Part shown: positions 1-10,625 of the stretch, piece after piece
Layout of the letters: every line of letters starts with the position of its first letter
Numbering within the stretch: position 1 is the first letter of the stretch
NCBI GenBank assembly: GCA_945859605.1
Contig: OX243822.1
Span: 8,347,356-8,411,355 of the forward strand
DNA from: Lumbricus rubellus
Lineage: Eukaryota; Annelida; Clitellata; Crassiclitellata; Lumbricidae
Direction: 5' to 3'
Length of the DNA stretch: 64,000 nt
Notes under the pieces: generated by a model
The model's input: only the letters and a program-made list of their open reading frames with translations
What the model was told of the DNA's origin: nothing
Databases searched by the model: none
Position numbers and translations under genes: made by a program

Positions 1-581
1 TCGACTAGTCATCGAGCAAATAGATTTTTCAGAGTTGTCAGAGGTAGGCCTATTGATGTCCATGCCTTACAAAGCCAACGTTTTAAGGTCGTTTTGGGTT
101 CGGTAACGGCATAAACAGTTGCCGCCACAATACTCCAAACATTTTTCACTGGTGACAATCCGGCGAATAAGGCGGCCAGTCCCTCGGTGAGATGTAGGCT
201 ATCCATTGATATTCTTGTTCAACCATTCGACTGAGGCCTTTGCTGTGTGTGCACGTGCACCGTCTTGTTGAAATAATCCTTCGCCGTTATTACGAAACTT
301 TTTGTGGCTGTGAAGTTATCGCATAGGCTACTCCACTTCGCTGGAATGCGGGTTTGACCTCTTTCTCCTGTATCTCATTGATGTAATACGTCGAAGTGAC
401 TGAAGTTTTGTTTGGAGTGATATGAGGTTTGTTAATCCAAATGTTTATGCCGGACCCGAACCCCAGACACTGAACACCTTAAAACGTCGGCTACGTAAGG
501 CATGGACATCGATATGCCTAGCCTACCTCTGACTGTCTGACAACTCTGAAAAATCTATTTGGCTCGATGACTAATCGACTT
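1..581. mobile_element. Folded-back Tc1/mariner-type remnant
   Basis: The first 50 bases and the last 60 bases of this interval are inverted copies of each other (TAGTCATCGAGCAAATAGAT at the left, its near complement at 540-578). The inversion extends inward to about 130 on the left and 440 on the right. Both arms encode the same transposase C-terminal segment (…LKRWLCKAWTSI on minus, …LKRRLRKAWTS on plus), so the element is a head-to-head palindromic duplicate, not an intact transposon. The left end may continue beyond the window. Confidence 0.7.
9..300 (-). pseudogene. Tc1/mariner-like transposase fragment
   Basis: Read on the minus strand, about 300 to 220 encodes a FQQDGARAHTAK-type segment followed by a WLNKN helix, which resembles the second catalytic Asp region of Tc1/IS630-type DDE transposases. 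After a frame change, 206-9 encodes LSPVKNVWSIVAATVYA, matching the usual 'DLNPIENLW' third-carboxylate region, but with Lys at the position normally held by Glu. The frame is broken and the N-terminal half is missing, so this is a dead fragment. Confidence 0.65.
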
Positions 582-905
582 GATGCTGTAATAAAGAGTA
601 AAGGAAACATTATTAAATACTAAATGATAATTTGTATTAATTAATTCCGTGTGGATTAACAATGATGGTCGTACAATAATGTTTGCGGCTTAATTTGACG
701 TTTATTTGGCACGAATTTGATGACGTCACGGAAATTGGTGCTACAATTTTATTAAGTGAGATAGTGATCTAATTTTTTATATAAACATTTTCATTTGAAT
801 AACCTATCCGCCAGTATAAAACTTTCCACATTATAATGTGTATAACATATATTTATCTGCATTCAAAATCGTTCACGACCTATCGAGACACCCTATATAT
901 TTCGG
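582..905. other. AT-rich spacer, nothing recognised
   Basis: AT-rich DNA between the Tc1 remnant and the truncated gypsy pol. I see no coding signal or terminal repeats here. Confidence 0.4.
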
Positions 906-908
906 CGA

Positions 909-1739
909 TTGCAGATTGATAAAATCCGTACAACTCCATACAACCCGAGCACGAACGGAGCTGTCGAAAGATTCAATCGTACCTTGAACACCATGCTGGG
1001 AAAGGTGGTAGCCCAAAACCAAAGAGACTGGGATGTGCAATTACCCTACGTCCTCGCTGCCTACAGAGCCAGTGAAAGCGAAAGTACTGGCTTCACACCA
1101 AATCGCCTCTTTCTGTCACGAGAACTCTGCTTACCCATGGATTTAGTCCTAGGCGATCTTCGCGTTGCTAACGTTGTATCCAATACTGATGATTTTGTCC
1201 GGAACCAAGTCGAAACGACACAAAACGACTTTGAAACGGCTCGAAATTTTATGAAACGTAAAGCCACCACTCGGAACTTTCGCTATGATATGCGGGTGAA
1301 ACCGACCCAATTCCCCATAGGTACCTGGGTCTGGTACTTCTACCCACGAAGGCGCCCTGGGATTAAGGACAAATGGAACAAATTATACACTGGTTTCTAC
1401 AAAGTAGTGGAACAATTGAGTCCCGTCCTGTACAAGATACAGAAGTCCGTACGTTCCCAGACCAAACTGGTCTACGTGGACAAACTGAAGTTGTTTGTCG
1501 GGGAACCGCCTAAAGATTGGGACGTGAGCCCTGTATTTGACCCGATCGGACCGGGTGATTTGGATACCCTAACGGCCTTAGACCCTGTGGAAGAGGAAGG
1601 ACTGTGCCCCGCTGCGAGGCCCCGCCGGGAAATAATACGTCCCGTAGGTTTAGGGAGTAAGGTAGGGTTTAACCCTTTAATGCCGAAGGGTATGGGATTT
1701 CCCATACATTTTACTACACTCTCGGCATTAAAGGGTTAA
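909..1739 (+). pseudogene. Ty3/gypsy integrase C-terminal half (5'-truncated pol)
   Basis: This 276-codon frame starts inside the integrase core: TTPYNPSTNGAVERFNRTL carries the third catalytic acid (the E of VERFN). It continues through the usual helix (LPYVLAAYRASESESTGFTPNRLF). Residues about 140-190 resemble the GPY/F module (VWYFYPRRRPG…KWNKLYTGFYKVVEQLSPVLYKIQ). Protease, RT, RNase H and the first two integrase acids are absent, so the element is truncated at its 5' side near 905. The frame ends at 1739. A non-coding 3' region and an LTR follow. It is unrelated in detail to the Gmr1-type element at 9.3-16 kb, because this fragment ends pol with INT. Confidence 0.85.
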
Positions 1740-2208
1740 GGCGATGCGCTGTAGGTTAAACCCTTTTGTGTTTCTCCTTGTGTTTAAATTTTTATAGAGC
1801 GCTTTTATTGCATATTGTTGCGTTTGATTTGATGGTACGGGTGTCAGAGTATGATTTTTGTGATTAGAGGACTTTCTCTTGTAAGTGGCTCTGCACAGTT
1901 GATGATATAACAGTCGTGTCCCTCTATCGTTTGGCTTATCCGAGCGTGCCGGAGTAGCCGAAATTAGGGGAGGAGGGGTAGCTGAACCTCTTAGGAACGA
2001 CTCTCGTTCTTGGTGATTTGTTAACCTGGTATCTTACTCTTTGTACCGTATGCCTATTGATGTTGAAAAGATTCGCTGCCTTTACCATAGATAAGTTTCG
2101 CAAATGTTCCGTTACTTGTATTAGTTAAGAGGAGTTAAGTAAAAAATTATATAAATCGCTTATTCAATCTCTGTGTTACGGAAATTTTTCAGTTCTGAAA
2201 AATTACAA
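1740..2208 (+). other. 3' untranslated region of the gypsy element
   Basis: Non-coding DNA between the pol stop and the polypurine tract. It holds an earlier GGGGAGGAGG run at about 1970 that resembles a second purine tract. Confidence 0.45.
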
Positions 2209-2220
2209 TTAGGGGAGGAG
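2209..2220 (+). promoter_or_regulatory. Polypurine tract of gypsy element
   Basis: TTAGGGGAGGAG sits directly before a TGTAACG LTR start. This is the expected position and composition of the plus-strand primer site. Confidence 0.6.
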
Positions 2221-3073
2221 TGTAACGATTGCCGATCGTTGTGAACAAAAATTTATTTTTACTTAGCTTCGGCTCGCGCTCGAAGATGTCTATGCTTAGC
2301 TGATAATCAATTACGTAATGCCTATAAATAGTTTCGGCGCACTTCTGATTGCCTGTCGCGGGCGGTGTGACGTCGGACTTTGTGGGTCAACCAATCAGCA
2401 GGCTTCCCTCCTGTCACGTGGGCTAAGTTAGCGCGAGTTCGTCAGAGTTGGAGGTTGACTGGTGGTGAAAAGAACTGTGTTGAAAATCTATGTGATGAAA
2501 GTGAACTTTGTGCTGCAAATAATTATATTTTATCGTCTTCCGATAATTATTTTTAAAGAGGAAACTGATTTGTACGAAACCGATTGATGTGGTTTGGTTT
2601 CGGTTGTTTTGAGACTGTCATTTTCTGGCCGAAGATTTGTTTGGTTACACGCTACTGAATTTCTTTGTGTTGCAAGCCTGGCAATATTCCGTTGATATAA
2701 CTTTGGATCAAGAGGAAAGTAGCCTATTCTGTCTTGTACTAAAATTAAATTAGAAGAATTAAAAATACAATTGAATGTTTATTTTAGGCCTCTTAAAATA
2801 TTAACCTCGATCGAAATGACCACTCGAAAATAATTAATTAACGGTTTAGTATAGAAACTTCGACACAGAGTAGATTGTACGAATATAAAGACGGACAATG
2901 TCTCTTTAGGTTCATTTTATGTTTCAAATCCAAAAGATCCCGAGGAGATCTTATTATTTCGTTAAACCCTGAACTAGATACTCTTGCTTGATAATTCAAA
3001 ACTATTGAAAGTAGGCCTGTAACTTTCACCTGGTCGTCGGTAGGCTTCATATTATTTCTGTAACCTTAAAACA
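2221..3073 (+). repeat. LTR of Ty3/gypsy element (3' boundary uncertain)
   Basis: The LTR starts TGTAACGATTGCCG immediately after the polypurine tract. It contains a good TATA box about 100 bases in. I place the end at the CA of …TTAAAACA near 3073, but no target duplication or clear primer binding site confirms this. No second LTR of this family is seen in the window. Confidence 0.5.
2322..2330 (+). promoter_or_regulatory. TATA box in LTR
   Basis: CTATAAATA at this position, followed by GC-rich sequence, fits the core promoter of the LTR. The distance from the LTR start is typical for a U3 region. Confidence 0.5.
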
Positions 3074-3147
3074 TTGAATCGTTATTGAACTTGACTTAAT
3101 AAATTGTAGAATATTTAAAGAACTAAGTGAATTACTTTGTGTTTATA

Positions 3148-3836
3148 CAATGTCGGGGTATGAATCAGAGGAGAAAGAAAGGATTGAATCATTGAAGAGA
3201 GTGAACAGGAGGAAGAATTCCCTGATGAGTCTAATTCAATTCAGTTAGAGACCACCGATGCGGAGTTTCGTGAGAGGCAGAAATTGCTAGAAGAGAAGTT
3301 AGAGATAATGTCCTGCGGCCTAAAACAAACTTCTAGAGCGTCAAGATCAATTTGATAGCCTGGCCGCTAGTATAAGGCAAAGTCAGGAGGGACTAGAAAT
3401 AGTAAAGGAGGAGATGAGGGTTTGGGCCGAATTACTTTCGAGGGGAGATGGGTCTCAGGAAACTGTTGAGCGGGGAGCGAACCCAGATAAGTCCTCAAAG
3501 GGGGCTGTCGTCGTCCACCAAACGACCGTGAGACAATGTCCAGCCACCACTCGCCTGCATTCTGGTACCGAGCTTAGAAATGGGGCTCGCTCCTCAACGG
3601 AAGTTGAGACCCTGGTTTCCGGCCCTACCTCAGAAGAAAGGAATCCATCTATAAGATCGCGAGGTAGATACCAACTGTCCGAAGGCCTGGAACCATACTT
3701 TCCCCCTCAACAGTTAGCCCAGTCGCGGGTGGCCCAGTCCGGAGCTCAAGGTAGAGAAAGTGTAAGATTCAGAGTAGGCGGCCACCTGGCGACCGAAGAG
3801 CATGGCGCTACAATATTGCAGGTAAACTCGTAAACA
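3148..3836 (+). pseudogene. Gag-like 5' coding remnant
   Basis: An ATG at about 3150 begins an acidic, charged peptide (SGYESEEKERIESLKRVN), with frame breaks before 3414. From 3414 to 3833 there is a 139-codon open frame rich in Arg, Ser, Gln and Gly with no recognisable domain. Its position just after the LTR and its charged, low-complexity composition suggest the N-terminal part of gag. No zinc knuckle is present. The assignment rests on position. Confidence 0.4.
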
Positions 3837-4390
3837 TTAAACTTTTCCGTTATCAAGTTTAACGTCTGAGGGTATACATGTACAATCAGGGGGCGAAAAT
3901 TTCGTACTTATTTTTGCAGTGCCGTCAGCGTTGTCATTGCACGTCTTTTTCGTGAGGGTCGGTTAGGTTCAGGTTAGGCATCGTGAGGGTCGGTTAGGGT
4001 TAGTGTTAGGGTTAGTTTAGCCATTAGAAACTCTGGTGGATTGATGGCAAAAGACACTGTATTTTTCGCCCTCTTATATTACATGATCGCCCGTCTGAGG
4101 AATAAAATATATGCTATAATTGGCATACCAAAACATAACGTAATTTATGATTAAGGGCAATTTGCAACCCGCTGTTTGTCAAAAAAATACTGATGCAATA
4201 TTATGGTCAACTTACGATTGGTATTCACACTGTGTAACGTCGAACTCGAAACTAAGACCATTGGCGATGATGACTTCGCAAGTGAAGCGAATGTCTAAGA
4301 ATCGCGACTTAACTTTATAAAATCATCTTTTTTACTTTTACACCGACGAACAGAAAATGGCTGCCATTTAATATAAACTCTTTTTAGGAG
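3837..4390. other. Spacer with TTAGG-like motif cluster
   Basis: About 3950-4020 repeats GGTCGGTTAGGGTTAG-like words, the reverse complement of the minisatellite near 62.4 kb. The flanks TCAGGGGGCGAAAAT (about 3887) and ATTTTTCGCCCTC (about 4060) look like short inverted ends of a MITE, but no target duplication is evident. The rest is unremarkable. Confidence 0.4.
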
Positions 4391-4392
4391 TA

Positions 4393-4690
4393 CTAGCAGC
4401 GTTACCCGGCCTTGCTCGGGAAATTTAGATTTTTTTGTCCCCAAACACAGGTCCACCCACCCCTGCAAGACGGCTTCGCCGTCTATTTGGGGTTATAGTT
4501 GGGATATCCGGTGCTGCTCGGGAAATTTAGATTTTTGTCCCCAAACCCAGGTCCACCCGCCCCTGCAGGGCGGCTTCGCCGCCTATTTGGGGTTCAGCTG
4601 GAGTATCCGGTGTTGCTCGGGAAATTTTAGAAGTTTCGTCCCCAAACCCAGGTCCACCCGCCTCTGCGGGGCGGCTTCGCCGCCTATTTT
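4393..4690 (-). mobile_element. Helitron-like 3' end with 113-bp tandem repeats
   Basis: Read on the minus strand, the element ends in CTAG followed by T. A CCCG…CGGG hairpin with an 8-nt loop lies 8 nt before CTAG, the layout of Helitron 3' ends. Inside are three tandem units of about 113 bp, each with GCTCGGGAAATTTAGA, a 'GTCCCCAAACCCAGGTCCACCC' core and a GGCGGC-TTC-GCCGCC hairpin. The 5' end was not found. The same 3' end motif recurs at 36538-36541. Confidence 0.6.
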
Positions 4691-5170
4691 GTGGTTTATG
4701 CTTTGAAGGTCTTCCGCAATTCTGCTGGTTAAACTCACCGCTCCTCTTAGTTACGATATATAATCCTAGCCCTAGCTGAGAGCGAGACTAAGCTTTCGTC
4801 TTTAATGACGTCACGTCAAAAGCAAAGTCCATTTGATTTCAAAACATTATCGGCGTAAGATTATCGGCGTCGTATAGCGTTAATATGGCGAAATTTTAAA
4901 ATGTCTATATCTCTGGATCTAAAGTGAATAATGATCTTAAAATAGCGTACTTTGATTTTCCTGGTAAACGTTTATCTATAATTCTATATGCAATGTTTCA
5001 GGTCAGTAGCTGCAAAACTGTGAGCGTGCATTCGGGACAAGCATACAAGCATGCATCCTTTCTTATAGCTATAGATTTACTAAAAATAACAAACCCCGAA
5101 CCATGAGCATGCCGACTGGCCATTTTGCATAGAATTAGCGTAAACAATAGCTGATTGGCCGTATTTCTCC
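4691..5170. other. Non-coding, nothing recognised
   Basis: No coding signal beyond chance frames; no terminal repeats seen. Confidence 0.4.
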
Positions 5171-5210
5171 GAGCACAAATGTCGTATGTCCACATATGAC
5201 ATTTGTGCTC
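5171..5210. repeat. 40-bp near-perfect palindrome
   Basis: GAGCACAAATGTCGTATGT (5171-5189) pairs with 5192-5210 with one mismatch and a 2-nt centre. It may be the tip of a fold-back or a junction of inverted ends. Confidence 0.7.
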
Positions 5211-5297
5211 TGCGGATTTTTACGAAGAGGACATAATTATGGCATTTGTAAACTGTGTATTGTACCATGAAAACCACTTCAGCAGGACATATAACTA

Positions 5298-5640
5298 TTG
5301 TGCCCTGAAGCCTTATGCCATTACCTATTAGAATCGCTAAAAACATGGATTTTGAACAAATGTGGACATAACCCATTTTGTCCTCTATACTCTACAGTCG
5401 ACGTGTTGACTTTGTTGAGGGGAGACTCGCTCTTGAGGACTGTTCTCGAGGGAAGAATGGATGGAAAGAAACCACCAGGAATACCAAGAAAGATGACGAT
5501 GGACTGGTTGATGGACAGAGAAAAGGGACGAAGATATAAAGAAATCAAGGAAAAACCACAGAATAGACAAGAATGCTGTAGTTGGCATCTTGGACCTGCC
5601 TAAGGGCAGAAAACTAAAGAAGAAGAAAAAGAAAGAAATA
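5298..5640 (+). pseudogene. LINE 3' end remnant
   Basis: The frame at 5440-5600 encodes LLRTVLEGRMDGKKPPG followed by a Trp-Leu-Met-Asp stretch. This is the pattern of the C-terminal tail of many RTE/CR1-class LINE ORF2 proteins ('LEGR..GKR..GRPR..W'). It ends near CCTAAGGGCAGA and an A-rich (AAGAAG)n tail at 5610-5640. Reverse transcriptase motifs are missing. Confidence 0.6.
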
Positions 5641-6003
5641 TTATTATTTCTATTGTTGTTTATCTGATGATAATACTATTGTTGCTCCTCCCCCCCGTCG
5701 TCGCGGATTTCGGGCGCTTGGAGGAGACCCGATCTCTTCCGGCTGTACTAAGGGATTCGAACTCTGCAGCTAATGAGTTAGTACATAGGAGGAGACTGGC
5801 AAGCTTCAACAGCAATGCGGCTTACTCTACATCTTCAGCATAGGCCTGAGGGTTCATCTCTGCATCGTCTTAGGAGTTTTATCTCCAACACCTAACACTG
5901 GTCATATGCCCTTGTCTCCCTTGGGAGGAGAAACCATCGCTTTAGCGATAATTTTGGGTCCTTTTTTGTCCCCTTCACAGATCAGAACACAGCAATTATT
6001 CTC
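5641..6003. other. Degenerate dispersed repeat, possibly tRNA-related SINE
   Basis: GGGATTCGAACTCTGCAGC near 5752 reads as a tRNA B-box on the minus strand (GTTCGAATCCC). No folded tRNA or target duplications are visible, so this is only a possible SINE head. Confidence 0.3.
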
Positions 6004-6011
6004 CTCTATAC

Positions 6012-6309
6012 CATGGGTGGAAACCTAAGAGGGGACAGAGGGACGGTCCCCCCAAAGGAGGTGTTGGGGGGTCGGCCCATGCATTTGTCCCCCCCCCCAC
6101 CAATCGTTAAGCGCCAAGACTAAAAATGTTCTTGACTTTTCGGCCAGACGACTAAAAAATAATAAAAAAAGGTCATCAACTTTTTTGGCGGTGAAAATAG
6201 AAAATTTTCCTGACTTTTCGGATAGATGACTAAAAAAATATCGCGTCTTTCCTTCGGCCACTAGTTCCCCCCCCCCCCCCCCAAGTCTCCGCCCAGGTTT
6301 CCGCCTATG
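6012..6309. mobile_element. hAT-type MITE, TSD CTCTATAC
   Basis: Ends CATGGGTGGAAACCT and AGGTTTCCGCCTATG are terminal inverted repeats. The flanking 8-mers 6004-6011 and 6310-6317 are identical (CTCTATAC). The interior is non-coding with C and G homopolymer runs. Ends match the larger element at 48023-50255. Confidence 0.85.
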
Positions 6310-6406
6310 CTCTATACAATGTCATATTCTCACTTATGGACAAAGAATGACCTCTCTTTCTAGGGTTCGAACCCTGTCCATGGTGGGCCTAGTTTCTGGG
6401 ATATAG

Positions 6407-6602
6407 AGATTGCTTGTAGCCCTGAAAGACCATTAATCCATAAAATATAAGTCATTTGCATTTGTGATCGATCTATCTATAGGACTGCTTGAAATGTCAT
6501 AGTTAGATTTAATGTAGGCCTAAGTGTTTTATGTTCTGCATTATATCTTTAATTACTGCTTATAAATATGAAAGGAACTCAGATATATTGCTGGAGTTAA
6601 TT
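6407..6602 (+). repeat. Dispersed repeat shared with 33060-33251
   Basis: GATTGCTTGTAGCCCTGAAA and the following 190 bases recur almost unchanged, and in the same orientation, inside intron 1 of XKR-B. The surrounding XKR duplication is inverted, so this segment is flipped in one copy. Confidence 0.7.
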
Positions 6603-6818
6603 GTCTCCTTCTTCACTGTAACACTGTGTGTACTTTATAAATTCATGGCCGTCCATTATTAACCTCAGTTAAATAACTCACTAGTAATGCAATGTAATAT
6701 TCATGTGGAGTGCGATTGTGCCAGCGCATTTTTTCTCTTGTATACCCTAATTAAATCCGCAATAATGGATACATGGCGACCTCTGCTTCTCTCAGCAAGA
6801 AACGAATCACTGTAAAAA

Positions 6819-6853
6819 CCAAAGATTTTAACATGGATTGTTAAAATCTTTGG
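6819..6853. repeat. 14-bp perfect hairpin
   Basis: CCAAAGATTTTAAC and GTTAAAATCTTTGG are separated by 7 nt and flanked on both sides by GTAAAAACC-type direct repeats. It is absent at the matching place in the XKR-B intron, where a TTC microsatellite sits instead. Confidence 0.75.
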
Positions 6854-7474
6854 TAAAAACCAACTTAGCAACCCTAAACAACCAGAAATCTTATAGCGCA
6901 TACCTAGTTCTTCGGCTTTCCGATTTTATATGAATCTGAATCGACAACAAATAATTTGATTGACTTTAAGAAACCGTTTCATAATCATATATAATAATCG
7001 CATTATTTACTAAATCAACTGCTCTGTTTTCATTTTATTTCGTTGCGCCAGAAAATATTAAAATTTATATGAATGTAAGTAGGCCTAGATGATACAATTA
7101 GGCCTATCGTACTAGAAAAATGACGGTCAATAATTTACGTGTAGGCCTATTCTTTTGTATTATAATGTATTACAGGTGGACTCGAAAACGACGATAAGCT
7201 CAATTCACCTTTACTCCCCTTCCAGACTGACTTTTGGAAAAATTGAATTATTTTCTATAACCTACAGTGATGTGTATTATTATGTTTTGTGAAAATAAAA
7301 TGAACTTGAACTGAGTGACTATATAGCTAGGCCTAAAGTCGATGAAAATTCACTACAAGTGACGAATCGGTTTCCGTCATGCTAAATACTGCTAAAAATA
7401 ATAATTTGTGATTTTTAAGGGTATCCAGGCAGACTACAGGCATCGTGTAACTTGATACCACATTGCTTTTCTAG

Positions 7475-7695
7475 GTATGCAGATAACATATGGTGCGGTC
7501 TTCAGAGTCGCCGGGCGGTTAAATCCATGTCCGCTGTGGAGCGTAACTGCTGGCACAAAATGAAGGCTGACGAGGACGGTAATTCCACCATTCTTCGACT
7601 GTTTGAGTGCTACATGGAAGCAGCGCCCCAGCTCACTCTTCAGCTATACATTATCATGCATCCGGATCATGGATTCTCAAAGACAGTCTACTTTG
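7475..7695 (+). CDS. XKR: XKR-A, exon 2 (XK-related protein)
   Basis: XK-related proteins are multi-pass membrane proteins; several members are caspase-activated phospholipid scramblases of the plasma membrane. This exon lies between TTTTCTAG and a TTTG|GT donor. It is 221 nt, exactly the length and phase of exon 2 in XKR-B. It encodes YADNIWCGLQSRRAVK…LRLFECYMEAAPQLTLQLYIIMHP, containing the family hallmark 'E(A/S)APQL.LQLY'. It has no stop or frameshift. Exon 1 is not in the window; it may lie upstream of position 1, since intron 1 of XKR-B is about 10 kb, or it may be lost. Whether the gene is expressed cannot be told from sequence. Confidence 0.88.
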
Positions 7696-7940
7696 GTCGG
7701 TTGCATTTTGTGTTTGCCACATCCAAGCTACCGGTAGTCACTGCTACCGACAGACATAAGGCCTATGTTTCCTTGGCCTATGTCTGCTGTCTGGGTGATC
7801 ATAAGTAATAATTAAAAGTACTAGTCTCCTTATTATTATTAGCATTCTTGCTACTGGGATGCATTTAAACCGATTTTCTGTTCTTATTCCACCTAACGTG
7901 TTTCAATCATTATTAGGCTAATGGTGCGTGGTAGCATTTC
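7696..7940 (+). other. XKR-A intron 2, 5' part
   Basis: Aligns with the reverse complement of the XKR-B intron between 26834 and 27997, but lacks the Helitron-like insertion found there. It ends at the hAT insertion site AGCATTTC. Confidence 0.7.
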
Positions 7941-8666
7941 CAGTGGCGGCGAGATTACAACACAGATAATTGTGTCAAACCTGTCGCCCAGGGTTGTTTT
8001 AAAGGAATTTTTAGAACTGCACAACTCCTTCTTTCCTTTCCCATCCTCCATGGTAAATTACTTAAAATCGGAAGACAATGACTTTTGGATAGTTTTAAAA
8101 TCGATAATTGGAAGATATATCCCCTCCCCAAACGCCTCCCTCTGCGCACTGGTTCAAAACTAAGCATTTGTCTCAACATACACATAATTAGCCTATAGTA
8201 AAGGCCTACGCATAATAATTTTTTTTATTAGGTTACACATTTTGGGTATGTTGAGCCCGTATAACCAGGAATGTAACTCCGAATTTTCAAAAAGGGTTAG
8301 ATCCGATAGAAAAAAGGCTAGAAAAGGCTAGATAGACAATTTTTCTGAAAACTACATGGATTTTTCAATGTTTTCCGATTTTAAATTTTTGACGACCTTT
8401 CTTTAGTCGTCCCATGATTAAAATTTGCTCTCTGTTCCTTCACGAAAAAATTTCTGATGACCTTGTTTTCAGTCGTTCGCTTAAAAATTTACAATTTTTG
8501 GGCCAAATTAAAAAAAATGGACTTTTATCACGTCTTTCGTGCATTTTCAATTTAAACAAATTTTATGTAAAAAAGTCGAATAAAGCGGCGTGAGGAAAAA
8601 GCTAGACCCTTACCAAAAAACCTAGAAACCTAGACAAGACACAGCTTCGCGCCTTCGGCGCTTGAA

Positions 8667-9261
8667 TCGTAATCGTAATCGTAATCGTAATCTCGAGATT
8701 TCTACAGCGCCCACCAAAGCGAAGTCACGGGAACCAGCTTATTCACTGGCGCTCAATCAAGACAAAATCGATAGGCAGCGGGTCAAGTTCGGGGAGTCAG
8801 ACAGGCAGATAGATGGACGGCTAAGATGGGTGATGTTTAGAGTTGAAATGCCGAGGGATGTGACGAGAAGAGGAAGAATCAGGATAGGATTTGTGAAAGA
8901 GCAATGTTTTCAGCTTGAGTGAAAGACTGTGAGGAGATAGCGAGCAGTGGAGTTTTGGTGAGTTCGTATGATGGGTCGGAAGTTTGCCGAAGTGCGGGCG
9001 GAAGTTTGTTCCAAAGAGGTGGAACGGCAATGGCTATGGAGCTGTTTGTGAATTTAAGCGATGAAGTGACGGGAGGGCGAAGCAGTGTAATGGAGGATGA
9101 GGAGCGTGTTGAACGAAGTGGCTGGATGGTGAACAGCTGACGAAGGTAGAACGGCTGGGATGATTGAAGTGCATTGTAAGTGAGTGAGAGGACTTTGTAT
9201 TCGATGCGCTCAGATATTTTGAGCCAGTGAAGTGATTTCAGGACAGGAGTGATGTGGTGAC
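8667..9261 (-). pseudogene. LINE (L2/CR1-like) ORF2 C-terminal part and 3' tail
   Basis: On the minus strand this encodes an LTYNALQSSQPFYLRQLF segment and a VPPLWNKLPPALRQ segment, the 'PxLWNSLP' tail typical of L2/CR1-type LINEs. It ends in a (ATTACG)n short tandem tail at 8667-8692. The 5-bp flank TTGAA at 8662-8666 recurs at 16947-16951, and the paralogous intron of XKR-B preserves the empty site with a single TTGAA. The LINE therefore inserted after the XKR duplication. It is interrupted by the LTR element at 9262-15967. Confidence 0.8.
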
Positions 9262-9792
9262 TGTAAGCTAATTTAATCAGTGCACAGCGATTGTCGTACG
9301 ACAGCGGACGGCGTAGACAGGCCAGCTGCGAATTGGCGCGATTTGTCTAGACAATTGTCTGGCGGGCGGCGCGCGACGTCGGGACAAGCGTACGTTGAGT
9401 GTACAAGGGAGAGATAGAAAGAAGGGGTGAGCGTGAATAGGAAGAAAAAAGAGTTGTGTGTTGAGAGCTGTTGAGATAGGCTGTAGTAGTTGTCGGAGAG
9501 TTGTTGAGTTGAGTTAGTAGTAGGCTGATGAAGTTAGTTGTTATGATAACGCAAGTGTAGTCATTGTTGTGTTGTTGCTGATCGTTACTTTATATCGGAT
9601 TTTGGAGTTGAATAATAAGATTAAACACGTCGTCGTTGTTGGTTATGAAACAGTGAAAGACTGTAGATTCTTTTACCTAGCCATTAGCTAATGAAACTGT
9701 TATTCTAGGGATAGGCCTAGGCTACCACAAACTTATACGAAGAAGCTTCCGAAGAGACTGAAGGTCACACGAGAGTTGGTGGAGTGGTGACA
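9262..9792 (+). repeat. 5' LTR of Gmr1-like element
   Basis: Begins TGTAAGCTAATT and ends GGTGGAGTGGTGACA. It is 531 bp and almost identical to the 3' LTR (521 bp); the main difference is a 10-bp GAATTGGCGC segment present only here. Flanked by GTGAC (9257-9261), which recurs after the 3' LTR. High LTR identity implies a fairly recent insertion. Confidence 0.95.
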
Positions 9793-10208
9793 TTTGGTGT
9801 CGTTACGGTGGGATAGTGTATCCAAATCTACGGACGGTGATTTCCGCTTCGGACATACGTCGTGAAGAAGAAGGTGTCTGATATTCTTTTGGCGTCGATA
9901 CGGTGAGATTACGATCCTAGTTACGAACGGCGGGTCTACGTGCCAAGTTACGAACGGAGGGATTCTATCCAATCAACAGACGTTGCGGAGGAACGGACGC
10001 TGTGAATTTATCGAGGAGCCGAGCACACGGGAGAAGTAACGATACATCGAGCATCCGTACGTCAGTGAGAAACGACAACACAATGACTACAAGGTAGAAA
10101 AACTTGCTTGTCTATTGAAGTGTGCATAAAGAATTGAAGTCAGTCAATTGCAAACATTTGAAGAGTAGCCTACTATTTTATCGAGCATCTGTAAAGTAAA
10201 GAAGTAAG
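9793..10208 (+). other. Gmr1-like 5' leader and primer-binding region
   Basis: The leader starts TTTGGTGTCGTTACGGTGGG directly after the LTR, where the tRNA primer would pair. I did not assign the tRNA. No coding signal before the ATG at 10209. Confidence 0.5.
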
Positions 10209-10625
10209 ATGAAGAAACTTACGGAGCAAAAGCAAGCAGCTATTAAAAAGATGTCTTCGGAGAGACTAGTAAAATTATTTATTGAAGCAGGCGTAGACGC
10301 AGAAGAAGTTGAACAGATGTCGAGGGAACATTTGATGAGAACTTCGGCTGATATTTGGGCAAAGGAAGAAGTTGAAGAAGAAGGTGCTGTTGGAGGCGCT
10401 AAAGAAAAGCCGGTTGAGAAACCTCAGGCACCGATGTCTATAGAGGCGTTGCTACAATTCATGATGATGAGGGAGGAACAACGCAGACAAGAGGAGAAAG
10501 AGAAAGAAGAACAACGCAGACAAGAGGAGAAACAGAAAGAAAAGCAACGCAGACAAGAGGAGAAACAGAAAGAAGAGCAACGCAGACAAGAGAAGAAACC
10601 TACACGATGTTTACGGCTAGGTTGA
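10209..10625 (+). pseudogene. Gmr1-like gag, N-terminal ORF
   Basis: A 138-aa frame with an N-terminal helical segment (EQKQAAIKKMSSERLVKLF, residues 5-25) and an acidic middle. From about residue 85 come four near-identical EEQRRQEEKQKE-type units made by a 33-36 bp tandem repeat (10483-10595), predicted coiled coil. The frame then runs out at the junction with the next ORF. The N-terminal part of the capsid expected between the coiled coil and the SCAN-like segment is missing, so an internal deletion near 10600 probably caused the break. Confidence 0.75.
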
